Shown in pieces: positions 44,745 through 52,603 of a DNA stretch of 64,000 nucleotides. Positions within the stretch are counted from its first letter, which is position 1, and each line of letters begins with the position of its first letter. This DNA comes from Skermanella rosea (GTDB taxonomy: Bacteria; Pseudomonadota; Alphaproteobacteria; Azospirillales; Azospirillaceae): NCBI RefSeq assembly GCF_016806835.2, contig NZ_CP086111.1:5077471-5141470 (forward strand), written 5' to 3'. The translations under genes and the position numbers were made by a program. The notes below the pieces were generated by a model. That model saw nothing but the letters and a program-made list of their open reading frames with translations. It was not told where the DNA came from and did no database searches.

Positions 44745-45581
44745 ATGGAAGATTCCGACCACGGGGAATCGGGCGCCCACACCGATTTCAGCGGCGCCAT
44801 GAGCTACGGCGACTATCTCAGGCTCGATCCCCTGCTGGCCTGCCAGCAGCCGGTGTCCGACCAGCATGACGAGATGCTGTTCATCGTCATCCATCAGGCG
44901 ACCGAGCTGTGGCTGAAGCTGGCGATCCACGAGCTTCAGGCCACCATCGCCGGGCTGGAGCGCGACGATCTCCAGCCGGCCTTCAAGAACCTCGCGCGGG
45001 TCTCGCGGATCCAGAGCCAGCTGATCCAGTCCTGGGACATCCTGTCCACCCTGACCCCGGCCGACTACCTGAAGTTCCGCGACCGGCTCGGCCAGTCCTC
45101 GGGTTTCCAGTCGCACCAGTACCGCATGATGGAATTCCTGCTCGGCAACAAGCGCGCCTCGATGCTGGCGCCCCACCGCCACCGCGAGGACCTGCATGCC
45201 GGCCTCAAGGCGGCGCTCGAAGGCCCCAGCCTGTACGACGCCACGGTCCGGCTGCTGGCCCGGCGCGGTTTCGCCATATCCCGGGAGGTCCTGGACCGGG
45301 ACCTCTCGACCCCCCACCGCAGCGATCCCACCGTGCTGTCGGCCTGGCTGGAGGTCTATCGCAACACCCGGCAGCACTGGGACCTCTACCAGCTTGGCGA
45401 GGAGCTGGTCGACCTGGAGGACTGGTTCCAGCAATGGCGGTTCCGCCACATGACCACGGTGAAGCGGATCATCGGCTTCAAGCGCGGCACCGGCGGCACC
45501 GCCGGCGTCGGCTATCTCCGCCGCGCACTCGACATGACGTTCTTCCCGGAACTGTGGGAGGTGCGGACCGAATTGAATTAG
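44745..45581 (+). CDS. kynA: Tryptophan 2,3-dioxygenase
   Basis: Heme enzyme that opens the indole ring of L-tryptophan to N-formylkynurenine. The 278-residue product has the distal H50 in [14 protein letters not shown], the [13 protein letters not shown] substrate stretch and the axial heme ligand H235 in [15 protein letters not shown] precedes ATG 44745. The gene ends exactly where a family B palindrome begins. Confidence 0.96.
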   Translation: MEDSDHGESGAHTDFSGAMSYGDYLRLDPLLACQQPVSDQHDEMLFIVIHQATELWLKLAIHELQATIAGLERDDLQPAFKNLARVSRIQSQLIQSWDILSTLTPADYLKFRDRLGQSSGFQSHQYRMMEFLLGNKRASMLAPHRHREDLHAGLKAALEGPSLYDATVRLLARRGFAISREVLDRDLSTPHRSDPTVLSAWLEVYRNTRQHWDLYQLGEELVDLEDWFQQWRFRHMTTVKRIIGFKRGTGGTAGVGYLRRALDMTFFPELWEVRTELN

Positions 45582-45689
45582 CCGCAGATGAACACAGATA
45601 AACGCAGATCCATCTGTTGATCAAGCTCTCGCCGGCCGCAAAGAGTTCATGAACCGGAACCCGTCTGCGTGCATCTGTGGCCCAATCCG
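45581..45689. repeat. REP-like palindrome, family B, second copy
   Basis: The left arm GCCGCAGATGAACACAGAT starts at the kynA stop codon, and the right arm CGTCTGCGTGCATCTGTGG ends just before the DUF1207 gene stop. Arms match the copy at 25528-25642. Its place between convergent genes suggests it can stop transcription from both sides. Confidence 0.85.
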
Positions 45690-45693
45690 AACG

Positions 45694-46851
45694 TCAGTCG
45701 AGCTGAACGTTGATGCCGAACCCGATATACTCCAGCTTGCGGGAGTAGAACTGCCCGTTGGGGTTCGAGCCGTTGTAGTATTCCGCCAGCAGCCGGATGT
45801 TCCGGGGTGCCAGCAAGGAGCTTTCGAGCTGGAAACCCGCCTGGAGCGAGAAGTCCATGTCCCAGTCCGCCTCCTCGCGGAACTTCATGTCCACCGCGGC
45901 CACCGGGCGCAGCAGGCCGCCGGCATAGGTGTCCCGGCTCTCGTACTCCACGCCGGCCTGGGTGCCCCAGGGCTCCAGGTCCGACGGCTCCTGGTCGAAC
46001 AGGTAGCTGACCCCGCCATAGACCCGGAACTCGTCGTTGATGTCGTAGGAGGCCAACCCCTCGACAGCCTCGTAGCTCAGGTTGATGCGCCGGGACCGGT
46101 CGATTTCCTCGCGCAGCAGATATTCGTCGCCCAGGTGGGAGCTCTGGTGGAAGATCCGCCCGAGGACCGAGAAATCGCCCCGCCGCCACGACACCGGGAC
46201 GCCGACCCAGTAGTCCGCGTTCACCAGGTCCATGCTGTCGCTGTTCAGGTCGAAGATCGAGAAGACGGCGGCCTGGAAACCGATCTCCCAGCGCCCGCCG
46301 AACAGGCTGTTGCGGTACAGGGGAAAGGTCTCGCCGAAGCTGACCGCGCCGGCATGCTCCACGTCCGGATCGTCCAGGTAGTACCGGTAGCTGGCCGAGA
46401 AACGCGGCCAGCGGGGATCGGCGATCAGCGGTTCGAACAGGTTGTTGCGCGGCAGGATCTCCGCGCCCTGCGCCACGACCGCGGTGGCCGGGGCGCCGGG
46501 AGCGTCGGCCGGCGGCTGTGCCAGCACGGGTCCCGGCGCGGGCACGGGCGGCACGGCCGCCTCGCGCACCCTCACGTCGGAGACGCCGGGAATCTCCGAC
46601 AGGGCGGTGCGCAGGCGCGGACCGGCGGAGGAGGCGAGGGCTTCGGCATCGACCTGGACCACGCCGCCCGACACCGTGACCTTGGACGCGGCCAGACCGA
46701 ATTCGCGCTGGACGATCGCGGCGGCATAGCCGGCGATGAAGGCGTCGTCGGGCGCCTGGGCGGATGCCGGATTCCCGCCGGCGACTCCGGACAAGGCGGC
46801 AAGGCAGAGGACGGACGCCAGGCCATGGCGTCGGATTTGGGACGGAATCAC
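45694..46851 (-). CDS. DUF1207 outer-membrane protein with N-terminal BON-like segment
   Basis: A 385-residue exported protein. After the signal peptide (cleavage near ASAQA) comes a short alpha/beta segment (about 35-95; VTVSGGVVQVDAEAL ... IPGVSDVRVREA) that resembles a BON domain, then a Pro/Ala linker. The C-terminal part (130-385) is DUF1207-like, starting NLFEPLIADPRWPRFSASY and rich in beta strands with an aromatic pattern of an outer-membrane barrel (GRIFHQSSHLGDEYLL). Function is unknown. Confidence 0.85.
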   Translation of the reverse strand: MIPSQIRRHGLASVLCLAALSGVAGGNPASAQAPDDAFIAGYAAAIVQREFGLAASKVTVSGGVVQVDAEALASSAGPRLRTALSEIPGVSDVRVREAAVPPVPAPGPVLAQPPADAPGAPATAVVAQGAEILPRNNLFEPLIADPRWPRFSASYRYYLDDPDVEHAGAVSFGETFPLYRNSLFGGRWEIGFQAAVFSIFDLNSDSMDLVNADYWVGVPVSWRRGDFSVLGRIFHQSSHLGDEYLLREEIDRSRRINLSYEAVEGLASYDINDEFRVYGGVSYLFDQEPSDLEPWGTQAGVEYESRDTYAGGLLRPVAAVDMKFREEADWDMDFSLQAGFQLESSLLAPRNIRLLAEYYNGSNPNGQFYSRKLEYIGFGINVQLD

Positions 46852-46985
46852 GGGCTTTTCTTCTCCGGCTTCGACGAGCCGCCTTTCACCACGGCGGAAA
46901 GGAGGCTGCGGCGTGGAAACGCGCGAGACCGCTCCTTGGCTCCCTCGTGTCCGGAAAAGTTACCACCGGGGCCGGGAAGAAACGA

Positions 46986-47017
46986 AAAACGCCGCGATCC
47001 GAAGGATGCGGCGTTTT
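46986..47017 (-). terminator. Rho-independent terminator of the DJ-1/PfpI gene
   Basis: AAAACGCCGC pairs with GCGGCGTTTT around ATCCGAAGGAT, leaving one bulged base. The stem is flanked by A and T runs, so it works on both strands; it lies 32 bases after the DJ-1/PfpI stop on the minus strand. Confidence 0.8.
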
Positions 47018-47048
47018 CGAACGAACGTCGGAAAGGTTGGGAAGGCCG

Positions 47049-47612
47049 TCAGGCGGCCTTCTTGACCTGGGCGGCGTCCGTGAACGACTTGACGAGCTGG
47101 TCGACGAAGGCCGGCAGGCTGTCGAGGCCGTCGGCGGTGACCAGGGCCTTGTCGAGGGTGATCGGCTCCTCGCTCCACACGGCGCCGGCGGCTTCCAGGG
47201 ACTCGCGGACCGTCTCCGAGGCGGTGACGGTGCGGCCCTTGACCTTTTGGGCCACGGCCAGGAGGCTGACGCCGTCGTCGATCGCCGCGACCGGCTTGCC
47301 GCCGTCCATGAAGCTGCCGATGATCCGGCGGACATGCGGATTTCCGGCCAGCTTCGCGACGCTGCGCTCGCCGCCGGGCAGGATCAGCATGTCGAAATCG
47401 GCTGCCAGAACCTCGGCGATCTGCTGATCGACCGGGAAATAATGCCCCCAGGCCTTGCCATGCCAACCGTTCACCAGACCCTGCTCAGGCGAAATCACCT
47501 TAAGGCTGGCACCGGTCTTGAGCAGGGCGCGCTGGGGCTCGGTCATTTCGGTTTCTTCGAAACCGTTAGCCACCAGGATGGCGATGGTCTTACCCGCGAG
47601 CGGCTGATCCAT
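47049..47612 (-). CDS. DJ-1/PfpI family protein lacking the nucleophilic cysteine
   Basis: A 187-residue class I glutamine-amidotransferase-like protein with IAILVANGFEETEM and DMLILPGGERSVAKL. At the nucleophile elbow, where DJ-1/PfpI enzymes have an AICHG-like sequence, it has AIDDG (D112, D113). Cys and His are both replaced by Asp, while the family's acidic residue in GFEE is kept. It is therefore unlikely to work as a Cys protease, deglycase or peroxide sensor by the usual mechanism. ATG 47612 with GGAGG upstream is clear. Confidence 0.88.
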   Translation of the reverse strand: MDQPLAGKTIAILVANGFEETEMTEPQRALLKTGASLKVISPEQGLVNGWHGKAWGHYFPVDQQIAEVLAADFDMLILPGGERSVAKLAGNPHVRRIIGSFMDGGKPVAAIDDGVSLLAVAQKVKGRTVTASETVRESLEAAGAVWSEEPITLDKALVTADGLDSLPAFVDQLVKSFTDAAQVKKAA

Positions 47613-48193
47613 CAAAGCAATCCTCCATTGGTTGTGTCGTGTGACGTCGGACGCTTCGGCCCGCCGCGGCTGCGACAACCCGGCGAACCACGTCGGCAAC
47701 TGTAGAAATCGCAGCGAGGTCCGCCGTGAAGCGGCTCGATCCACCGACCCCTCACCTGAACGGATCTGAAGCGGGCTCGGCCAACGCGCGAGATGCAGAT
47801 GCCTGTGAGACGGTCTGTCCCGGAAGGGGCGCGACCGTAGCCGGGGCGCAAAGGCACCGTCAAGCTTTTCGAAGCATGAGGGTTAAGTGGCGGCTTTCCT
47901 GCGCCAAGTCAATGTTTAATTCCGCAGCGCAACCGATGGGTACCGGCCGCCGCCCGGCCGGTAGTGGCCCAATGCCGCCATGACCAACTCATCCGCTCCG
48001 GACCCTGTGATTGGCGGGTCGGGCGACATGATTTCGCACATACGAGGTACGCGCCTTGCGCAAGCCTGGAAGACGGCGGCTGGAGAGCCGCGGGGCGCGC
48101 AGAGACGAGGCCGGACGGAAAAAAGCGGCGGTGAGGGATCTCACCGCCGCCAGTCTGCTCCAACACTGGGATGGGAACGGTGCTGCCGCGCCG
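47613..48193. other. 581-base non-coding stretch between DJ-1/PfpI and DUF4170 genes
   Basis: No coding region is convincing on either strand. It holds the terminator of the DUF4170 gene at its right end, a hairpin TACCGGCC/GGCCGGTA at 47941-47963 and a weak minus-strand promoter-like pair (TTGACT at 47912-47907 and ACTTAA at 47888-47883, 18-base spacer) facing the DJ-1/PfpI gene. The length leaves room for a small RNA, but none is recognisable. Confidence 0.5.
48119..48150 (-). terminator. Rho-independent terminator of the DUF4170 gene
   Basis: On the minus strand GCGGCGGTGAG pairs with CTCACCGCCGC around a 4-base loop and is followed directly by six Ts. It lies about 44 bases after the DUF4170 stop and may also end isocitrate lyase transcripts. 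Confidence 0.9.
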
Positions 48194-48388
48194 TCAGCCT
48201 TCCTGCGCGATGGTGAAGCGCATGTGGCAGTTGCTGCGGGTCGCCTCCGCCTGGGCCTGCCACTTGGACCGGGCCTTCTCATAGCTGTCGAACGGTCCGA
48301 ACATCTTCTGGGTGCCGTCCTTCATCTCGGAGAAACGGGTGTCCTTGTACTCGCCGCCGACGACCCAGAAACGATTGTTGCTTCCCAT
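48194..48388 (-). CDS. DUF4170 family small protein, 64 aa
   Basis: Small soluble protein with FWVVGGEYKDTRF, FGPFDSYEKARSKWQAQ and a C-terminal RSNCHMRFTI, which is how I recognise DUF4170. Function is unknown. ATG 48388 follows GGAGAG; ATG 48400 would add four residues. It lies downstream of aceA on the same strand (74 bases) and is followed by a strong terminator, so it is probably cotranscribed with aceA. Confidence 0.82.
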   Translation of the reverse strand: MGSNNRFWVVGGEYKDTRFSEMKDGTQKMFGPFDSYEKARSKWQAQAEATRSNCHMRFTIAQEG

Positions 48389-48462
48389 GACACTCTCCAT
48401 CGCTCTCGTAGGGTTGAAGTCTCTCAGGGTGAAATCCGGTGATGCGCTCCGGGCGGAGCGGA

Positions 48463-49752
48463 TCAGTGGAACTGGTCGCTCTCGGTGCTGTCCTTCATCG
48501 CGGTGGTCGAGGACTTGCCGCCCGACACCGCGACGCTGACCGCGTCGAAATAGCCGGTGCCGACCTCGCGCTGGTGCTTGACCGCGGTGAAGCCCTCCTT
48601 CTCGGCCGCGAACTCCTTCTGCTGGAGCTCGGAATAGGCCGCCATGCCGCGCTCCTTGTAGCCGCGCGCCAAGTCGAAGGTGGCGTAGTTCAGGCTGTGG
48701 AAGCCCGCCAACGTGACGAACTGGTACTTGTAGCCCATGGCGCCGATCTCCTGCTGGAAGCGGGCGATCGTGGCGTCGTCCAGGTTGGCCTTCCAGTTGA
48801 AGCTGGGCGAGCAGTTGTAGGCCAGCATCTTGCCCGGGAACTCCTTGTGGATCGCCTCGGCGAACCGGCGGGCGTCCTCCAGGTTGGGCTTGCTGGTCTC
48901 CCACCACAGCAGGTCCGCATAGGGCGCGTAGGCCAGGCCTCGGGCGATGCAGTAATCGACGCCGACGCCCTTCTTGATGCGGTAGAAGCCTTCCGGCGTG
49001 CGGTCCTCGCGGTCGATGAAGGGGTGGTCGCGCTCGTCGATGTCGGACGTGATCAGCTGCGCGCTCTCCGCGTCGGTGCGGGCCATCAGCAGGGTCGAGG
49101 TGCCGCAGACGTCGGCGCCCATGCGGGCGGCATTCAGCGTCCGGACGAACTGCTGGATCGGCAGCAGCACCTTGCCGCCGAGATGGCCGCACTTCTTCTC
49201 AGACGCGAGCTGGTCCTCGAAATGGACGCCCGCGGCGCCCGCCTCGATCATGGCCTTCATCAGCTCGAAGGCGTTCAGCGGCCCGCCGAAGCCGGCCTCG
49301 GCGTCGGCGATGATCGGCGCGAACCAGTAGGTGCCGGACTTACCTTCCATGTGGTGGATCTGGTCGGCGCGCTGGAGCGCGTTGTTGATACGCTTGACCA
49401 CCGACGGGACGGAGTTGGCCGGATAGAGGCTCTGGTCCGGGTACATGGATCCGGCCAGGTTGGCGTCGGCCGCGACCTGCCAGCCGGAGAGGTAGATCGC
49501 CTCCAGCCCGGCCTTGACCATCTGCATGGCCTGGTTACCGGTGAAGGCGCCCAGCGAATGGACGTAGGGGCGGGTGTGCAGCAGCTCCCACAGGCGCCGC
49601 GCGCCCAGTTCGGCCAGCGTGTACTCGATCCGGACCGAGCCGCTCAGCCGGGCCACGTCCTCCAGGGTGTAATCGCGCTTGATGCCGTTCCAGCGTTTGG
49701 CGTGGATTTCTTCGACGGCGTTGAAGCCGGTGCTGTGGTCGAGCGGTGCCAT
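48463..49752 (-). CDS. aceA: Isocitrate lyase
   Basis: First enzyme of the glyoxylate bypass: isocitrate to succinate and glyoxylate, needed for growth on acetate and fatty acids. The 429-residue product has the catalytic C188 in [31 protein letters not shown] and [12 protein letters not shown] 49752 follows AGAAGGAG. It is divergent from an ScfR/RamB-type regulator; malate synthase is not in this window. Confidence 0.96.
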   Translation of the reverse strand: MAPLDHSTGFNAVEEIHAKRWNGIKRDYTLEDVARLSGSVRIEYTLAELGARRLWELLHTRPYVHSLGAFTGNQAMQMVKAGLEAIYLSGWQVAADANLAGSMYPDQSLYPANSVPSVVKRINNALQRADQIHHMEGKSGTYWFAPIIADAEAGFGGPLNAFELMKAMIEAGAAGVHFEDQLASEKKCGHLGGKVLLPIQQFVRTLNAARMGADVCGTSTLLMARTDAESAQLITSDIDERDHPFIDREDRTPEGFYRIKKGVGVDYCIARGLAYAPYADLLWWETSKPNLEDARRFAEAIHKEFPGKMLAYNCSPSFNWKANLDDATIARFQQEIGAMGYKYQFVTLAGFHSLNYATFDLARGYKERGMAAYSELQQKEFAAEKEGFTAVKHQREVGTGYFDAVSVAVSGGKSSTTAMKDSTESDQFH

Positions 49753-49879
49753 GGTCGCGATCTCCTTCTTATACCCTTCTCCGGGGCCGGTGCCCCTGCC
49801 TGCATCGCTTCGGAAGGTGCGGTGCAGCGATGAACAACAGGTATCGCTATAATGCACGGCGAGCAATAAGTGCCTGATT

Positions 49880-49947
49880 GTAAAAGGGTAATCCTGTAAA
49901 GGTCAGTTACTCGCTTGCCGTAAATTCGTAAAGCTTGTAAATTTTGC
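49880..49947. promoter_or_regulatory. Cluster of GTAAA motifs, candidate ScfR/RamB operator region
   Basis: Five GTAAA sequences start at 49880, 49896, 49920, 49928 and 49937 within 62 bases of the aceA-regulator gap. The last forms an inverted repeat GTAAATTTTGC (49937-49947), close to the TTTGCAAA-type sites described for RamB/PccR relatives. A TATAAT at 49848-49853 is a possible -10 element. Binding is inferred. Confidence 0.5.
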
Positions 49948-49976
49948 GGCACTGCGGCGAAGACGGGGGACGGCCG

Positions 49977-51434
49977 GTGGGAGCGGACAAGAAGGCGATG
50001 CTGGGGCACAAGGTCCGCCGGCTGCGGCGCGACCACAACCTGACCCAGGCGCAGATGGCGGAGCAGCTCGGCATCTCGGCCAGCTACCTCAACCTGATCG
50101 AGCACAACCAGCGCCCGGTGACGGTCCAGCTCCTGCTGAAGCTGGGGCAGGCCTTCGAGATCGACCTCCAGGCCTTCGCCGAGGACGAGGAGAGCCGGCT
50201 GATCGCGGGGCTGCGCGAGGTGTTCGCCGACCCGCTGTTCGCCGGCAGCGACGTCAAGAACTCCGATTTCCGCGAGCTGGCCGCCGTCGCCCCGACCCTG
50301 GGCCAGGCGGTCGTCACGCTCTACCAGGCCTACCGCGAATCGCGCGAGGACATCGAGGCGCTGGCCGGGCGGGTGGCTGACCGCGACAAGCTCCAGGTCG
50401 TCCAGGCCGCGGCCTTCCCGGTGGAGGAGGTCCGCGATTTCTTCCACGCCCAGGGCAACCATTTCCCCGAGCTGGAAAGTGCCGCGGAGGAGTTGTGGAG
50501 CGACCTGAAGGTGGAGAGCGGCGACCTTTACCGCGGCCTGACCGACTTTCTCAGCCGCGCCCACGGCGTGCGCGTCAAGCTGATGCCGATGGACGTGATG
50601 GGCACCGGCCTGCGCCGGTTCGACCGGCACAGCCGACGCATCCTGCTGTCGGAGATGCTGCCGCCGAGCGGCCGCAATTTCCAGCTCGCCTGCCAGATCG
50701 CCCTGCTTCACCACCGCGACCTGTTGGACCGCCTCGCCGCCGGAACGTCCCTCTCGGGCGACGAGGCGCGGCGGCTGACCCGCATCGGGCTGTCCAACTA
50801 TTTCGCCGGCGCCGTCCTGATGCCCTACGACCGCTTCATCGAGGCGGCCCGGTCGGTCCGGTACGACATCGAGATCCTGGGCCACCGGTTCGACGCCAGC
50901 TTCGAGCAGGTCTGCCACCGGCTGACCACGCTCCAGCGGCCGGGCGCCAAGGGCGTGCCGTTTTTCTTGATCCGGGTGGACAACGCGGGCAACGTCAGCA
51001 AGCGGTTCAGCGCCGGCAGCCTGAACTTCGCGCGGTTCGGCGGCGCCTGTCCGCGCTGGAACGTCCATGACGCCTTCCGGTCGCCGGGGCAGATCATGAC
51101 CCAGCTGGCCCGGATGCCGGACGGCACGACCTATTTCAGCATCGCCCGCACGGTGGACAAGAGCGGCGGCGGCTGGCGCAGCCCGCCCCAGCAGTTCGCC
51201 ATCGGGCTGGGCTGCGACGTCGCCCATGCCGGGCAGCTGGTCTATGCCGAAGGCGTCGACCTGGACAATGTCGGCGCCGCGACGCCGATCGGCGTCAACT
51301 GCCGCCTATGCCCGCGCCTGGACTGCAGCCAGCGGGCCTTCCCGCCGCTGAACCACCGCCTGATCATCGACGAGAACCAGCGCGGCCTGTCCACTTACTT
51401 CTTCATACCGGGCCAGCAACAGACGGAACTTTGA
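49977..51434 (+). CDS. ScfR/RamB-type short-chain fatty acyl regulator (XRE family)
   Basis: A 485-residue regulator with an N-terminal XRE helix-turn-helix (about 10-65: NLTQAQMAEQLGISASYLNLIE), a middle domain like IrrE/ImmA peptidases but without HExxH (QIALLHHRDLLD), and a C-terminal domain with CRLCPRLDCSQRAFPP. RamB, PccR and ScfR relatives sense acyl-CoAs and control glyoxylate-bypass or propionate genes, which fits the divergent aceA. GTG 49977 is chosen for its GGGGGA Shine-Dalgarno; ATG 49998 is an alternative. Confidence 0.9.
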   Translation: MGADKKAMLGHKVRRLRRDHNLTQAQMAEQLGISASYLNLIEHNQRPVTVQLLLKLGQAFEIDLQAFAEDEESRLIAGLREVFADPLFAGSDVKNSDFRELAAVAPTLGQAVVTLYQAYRESREDIEALAGRVADRDKLQVVQAAAFPVEEVRDFFHAQGNHFPELESAAEELWSDLKVESGDLYRGLTDFLSRAHGVRVKLMPMDVMGTGLRRFDRHSRRILLSEMLPPSGRNFQLACQIALLHHRDLLDRLAAGTSLSGDEARRLTRIGLSNYFAGAVLMPYDRFIEAARSVRYDIEILGHRFDASFEQVCHRLTTLQRPGAKGVPFFLIRVDNAGNVSKRFSAGSLNFARFGGACPRWNVHDAFRSPGQIMTQLARMPDGTTYFSIARTVDKSGGGWRSPPQQFAIGLGCDVAHAGQLVYAEGVDLDNVGAATPIGVNCRLCPRLDCSQRAFPPLNHRLIIDENQRGLSTYFFIPGQQQTEL

Positions 51435-51698
51435 CGCACCTTGGCAGGTTGAAAGAGCGAACCAGTCTTTTAAAGTGCAGTCTTCAGTTTCAGACTTTGA
51501 CCAAAATTGTCGCACATGGTAATTTTTTGCCTGAAAAACTGCTTATATTCCTCGAAATTCAGTCTTTTGTTTGACGTGTCAATAACCACTTTGCACCTTC
51601 TCTTGGGGCACGACATATAAATCCTGGTATCGAAGCAGCCAATATGGTCTTCAACCGTTCATGATGCCTGATGAAACTATTGCAGGAACTTGGCTCCG
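51435..51698. other. AT-rich intergenic stretch with repeated AGTCTT
   Basis: This 264-base stretch is clearly AT-richer than the rest of the window. It contains CAGTCTT-like words near 51462, 51478 and 51560 and an inverted AGACT near 51492. No gene is seen. It precedes the group of surface-related genes. Confidence 0.45.
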
Positions 51699-52514
51699 AT
51701 GACGGTCAACGACAGCGATACCGCTCGGCCCCTCGGTGCCGAACGCTTCAATAAGCCATTCTATCGCCTGCTGATGGCCCTCGGCCTGTTCGAGCCGTCC
51801 CGCAGGGTGAACCGCTGGTTGTACCGGGTCCGCACCCAGCGGCGGGCGCTGGCCGGCCAGGGCCTCGTGCCCGAGCAGAAGCTCACCGCCAGCTTCGTCG
51901 ACGCCATCGAGCGCCTGCGCGGCCTGAACGGCGGCAAGCCGATCGGCGACTACATGGAATTCGGCGTCTGCTACGGCTCGTCCATGGCCTGCATGCACGA
52001 CGCGCTGGCCCGGACCGGCACGTCCGGCGTCCGCCAGTTCGGCTTCGACAGCTTCGAGGGGCTGCCGCCGGAGACCGACCATCAGGACAACCAGCTCTGG
52101 AGCAGCGGCCAGCTCGCCTCGTCGATCGAGTTCGCCCGCAAGCTGCTGACCCGCCGCGGCGTGGACTGGAGCAAGACCTTCCTGATCAAGGGCTGGTTCA
52201 AGGACACGCTGACTCCCGACCTGGTCGAGCGGCACGGCATCCGCCATGTCGGCATCGCCATGATCGACTGCGACATCTACACCTCGGCCCGCGATTCGCT
52301 GGCCTTCGTCGAACCCCTGGTCGGCGACCACGCGGTCTTCCTGTTCGACGACTGGCACGCCGGCGGCCTGGCGGAGCAGAACCTGGGCGAGAAGCGCGCC
52401 TTCGACGAGTTCCTGCGCCGCAACCCGGACATCACGACGACCCAGCTGCCGGCCTATGACGAGAATTCGGCCGTGTTCCTGCTGACCCGGACCAAGGCCC
52501 GGCCGAACGCCTGA
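51699..52514 (+). CDS. TylF/MycF-like methyltransferase
   Basis: A 271-residue protein with the SAM-binding pattern GDYMEFGVCYGSSMACMHD, FGFDSFEGLP and the metal-binding AMIDCDIYTSARDSL and FLFDDWHA of the macrocin O-methyltransferase (TylF) family. In non-antibiotic contexts these proteins are usually found with surface glycan genes. ATG 51699 is chosen, with AGGA 11 bases upstream. The substrate is unknown. Confidence 0.85.
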   Translation: MTVNDSDTARPLGAERFNKPFYRLLMALGLFEPSRRVNRWLYRVRTQRRALAGQGLVPEQKLTASFVDAIERLRGLNGGKPIGDYMEFGVCYGSSMACMHDALARTGTSGVRQFGFDSFEGLPPETDHQDNQLWSSGQLASSIEFARKLLTRRGVDWSKTFLIKGWFKDTLTPDLVERHGIRHVGIAMIDCDIYTSARDSLAFVEPLVGDHAVFLFDDWHAGGLAEQNLGEKRAFDEFLRRNPDITTTQLPAYDENSAVFLLTRTKARPNA

Positions 52515-52603
52515 CGGCAGGCCGGAGCCCCCGCCGGGACCGGTGCCGGGCGGGGCCGTTTTTCAATGCCGGGTGGCGGCGATTTCGTGTAGATATCGCC
52601 GCC

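Noticed and set aside
47941-47963. Hairpin TACCGGCC/GGCCGGTA as a terminator
   Set aside because: No T-run on either side and no gene ends nearby; kept only as a note on the non-coding stretch.
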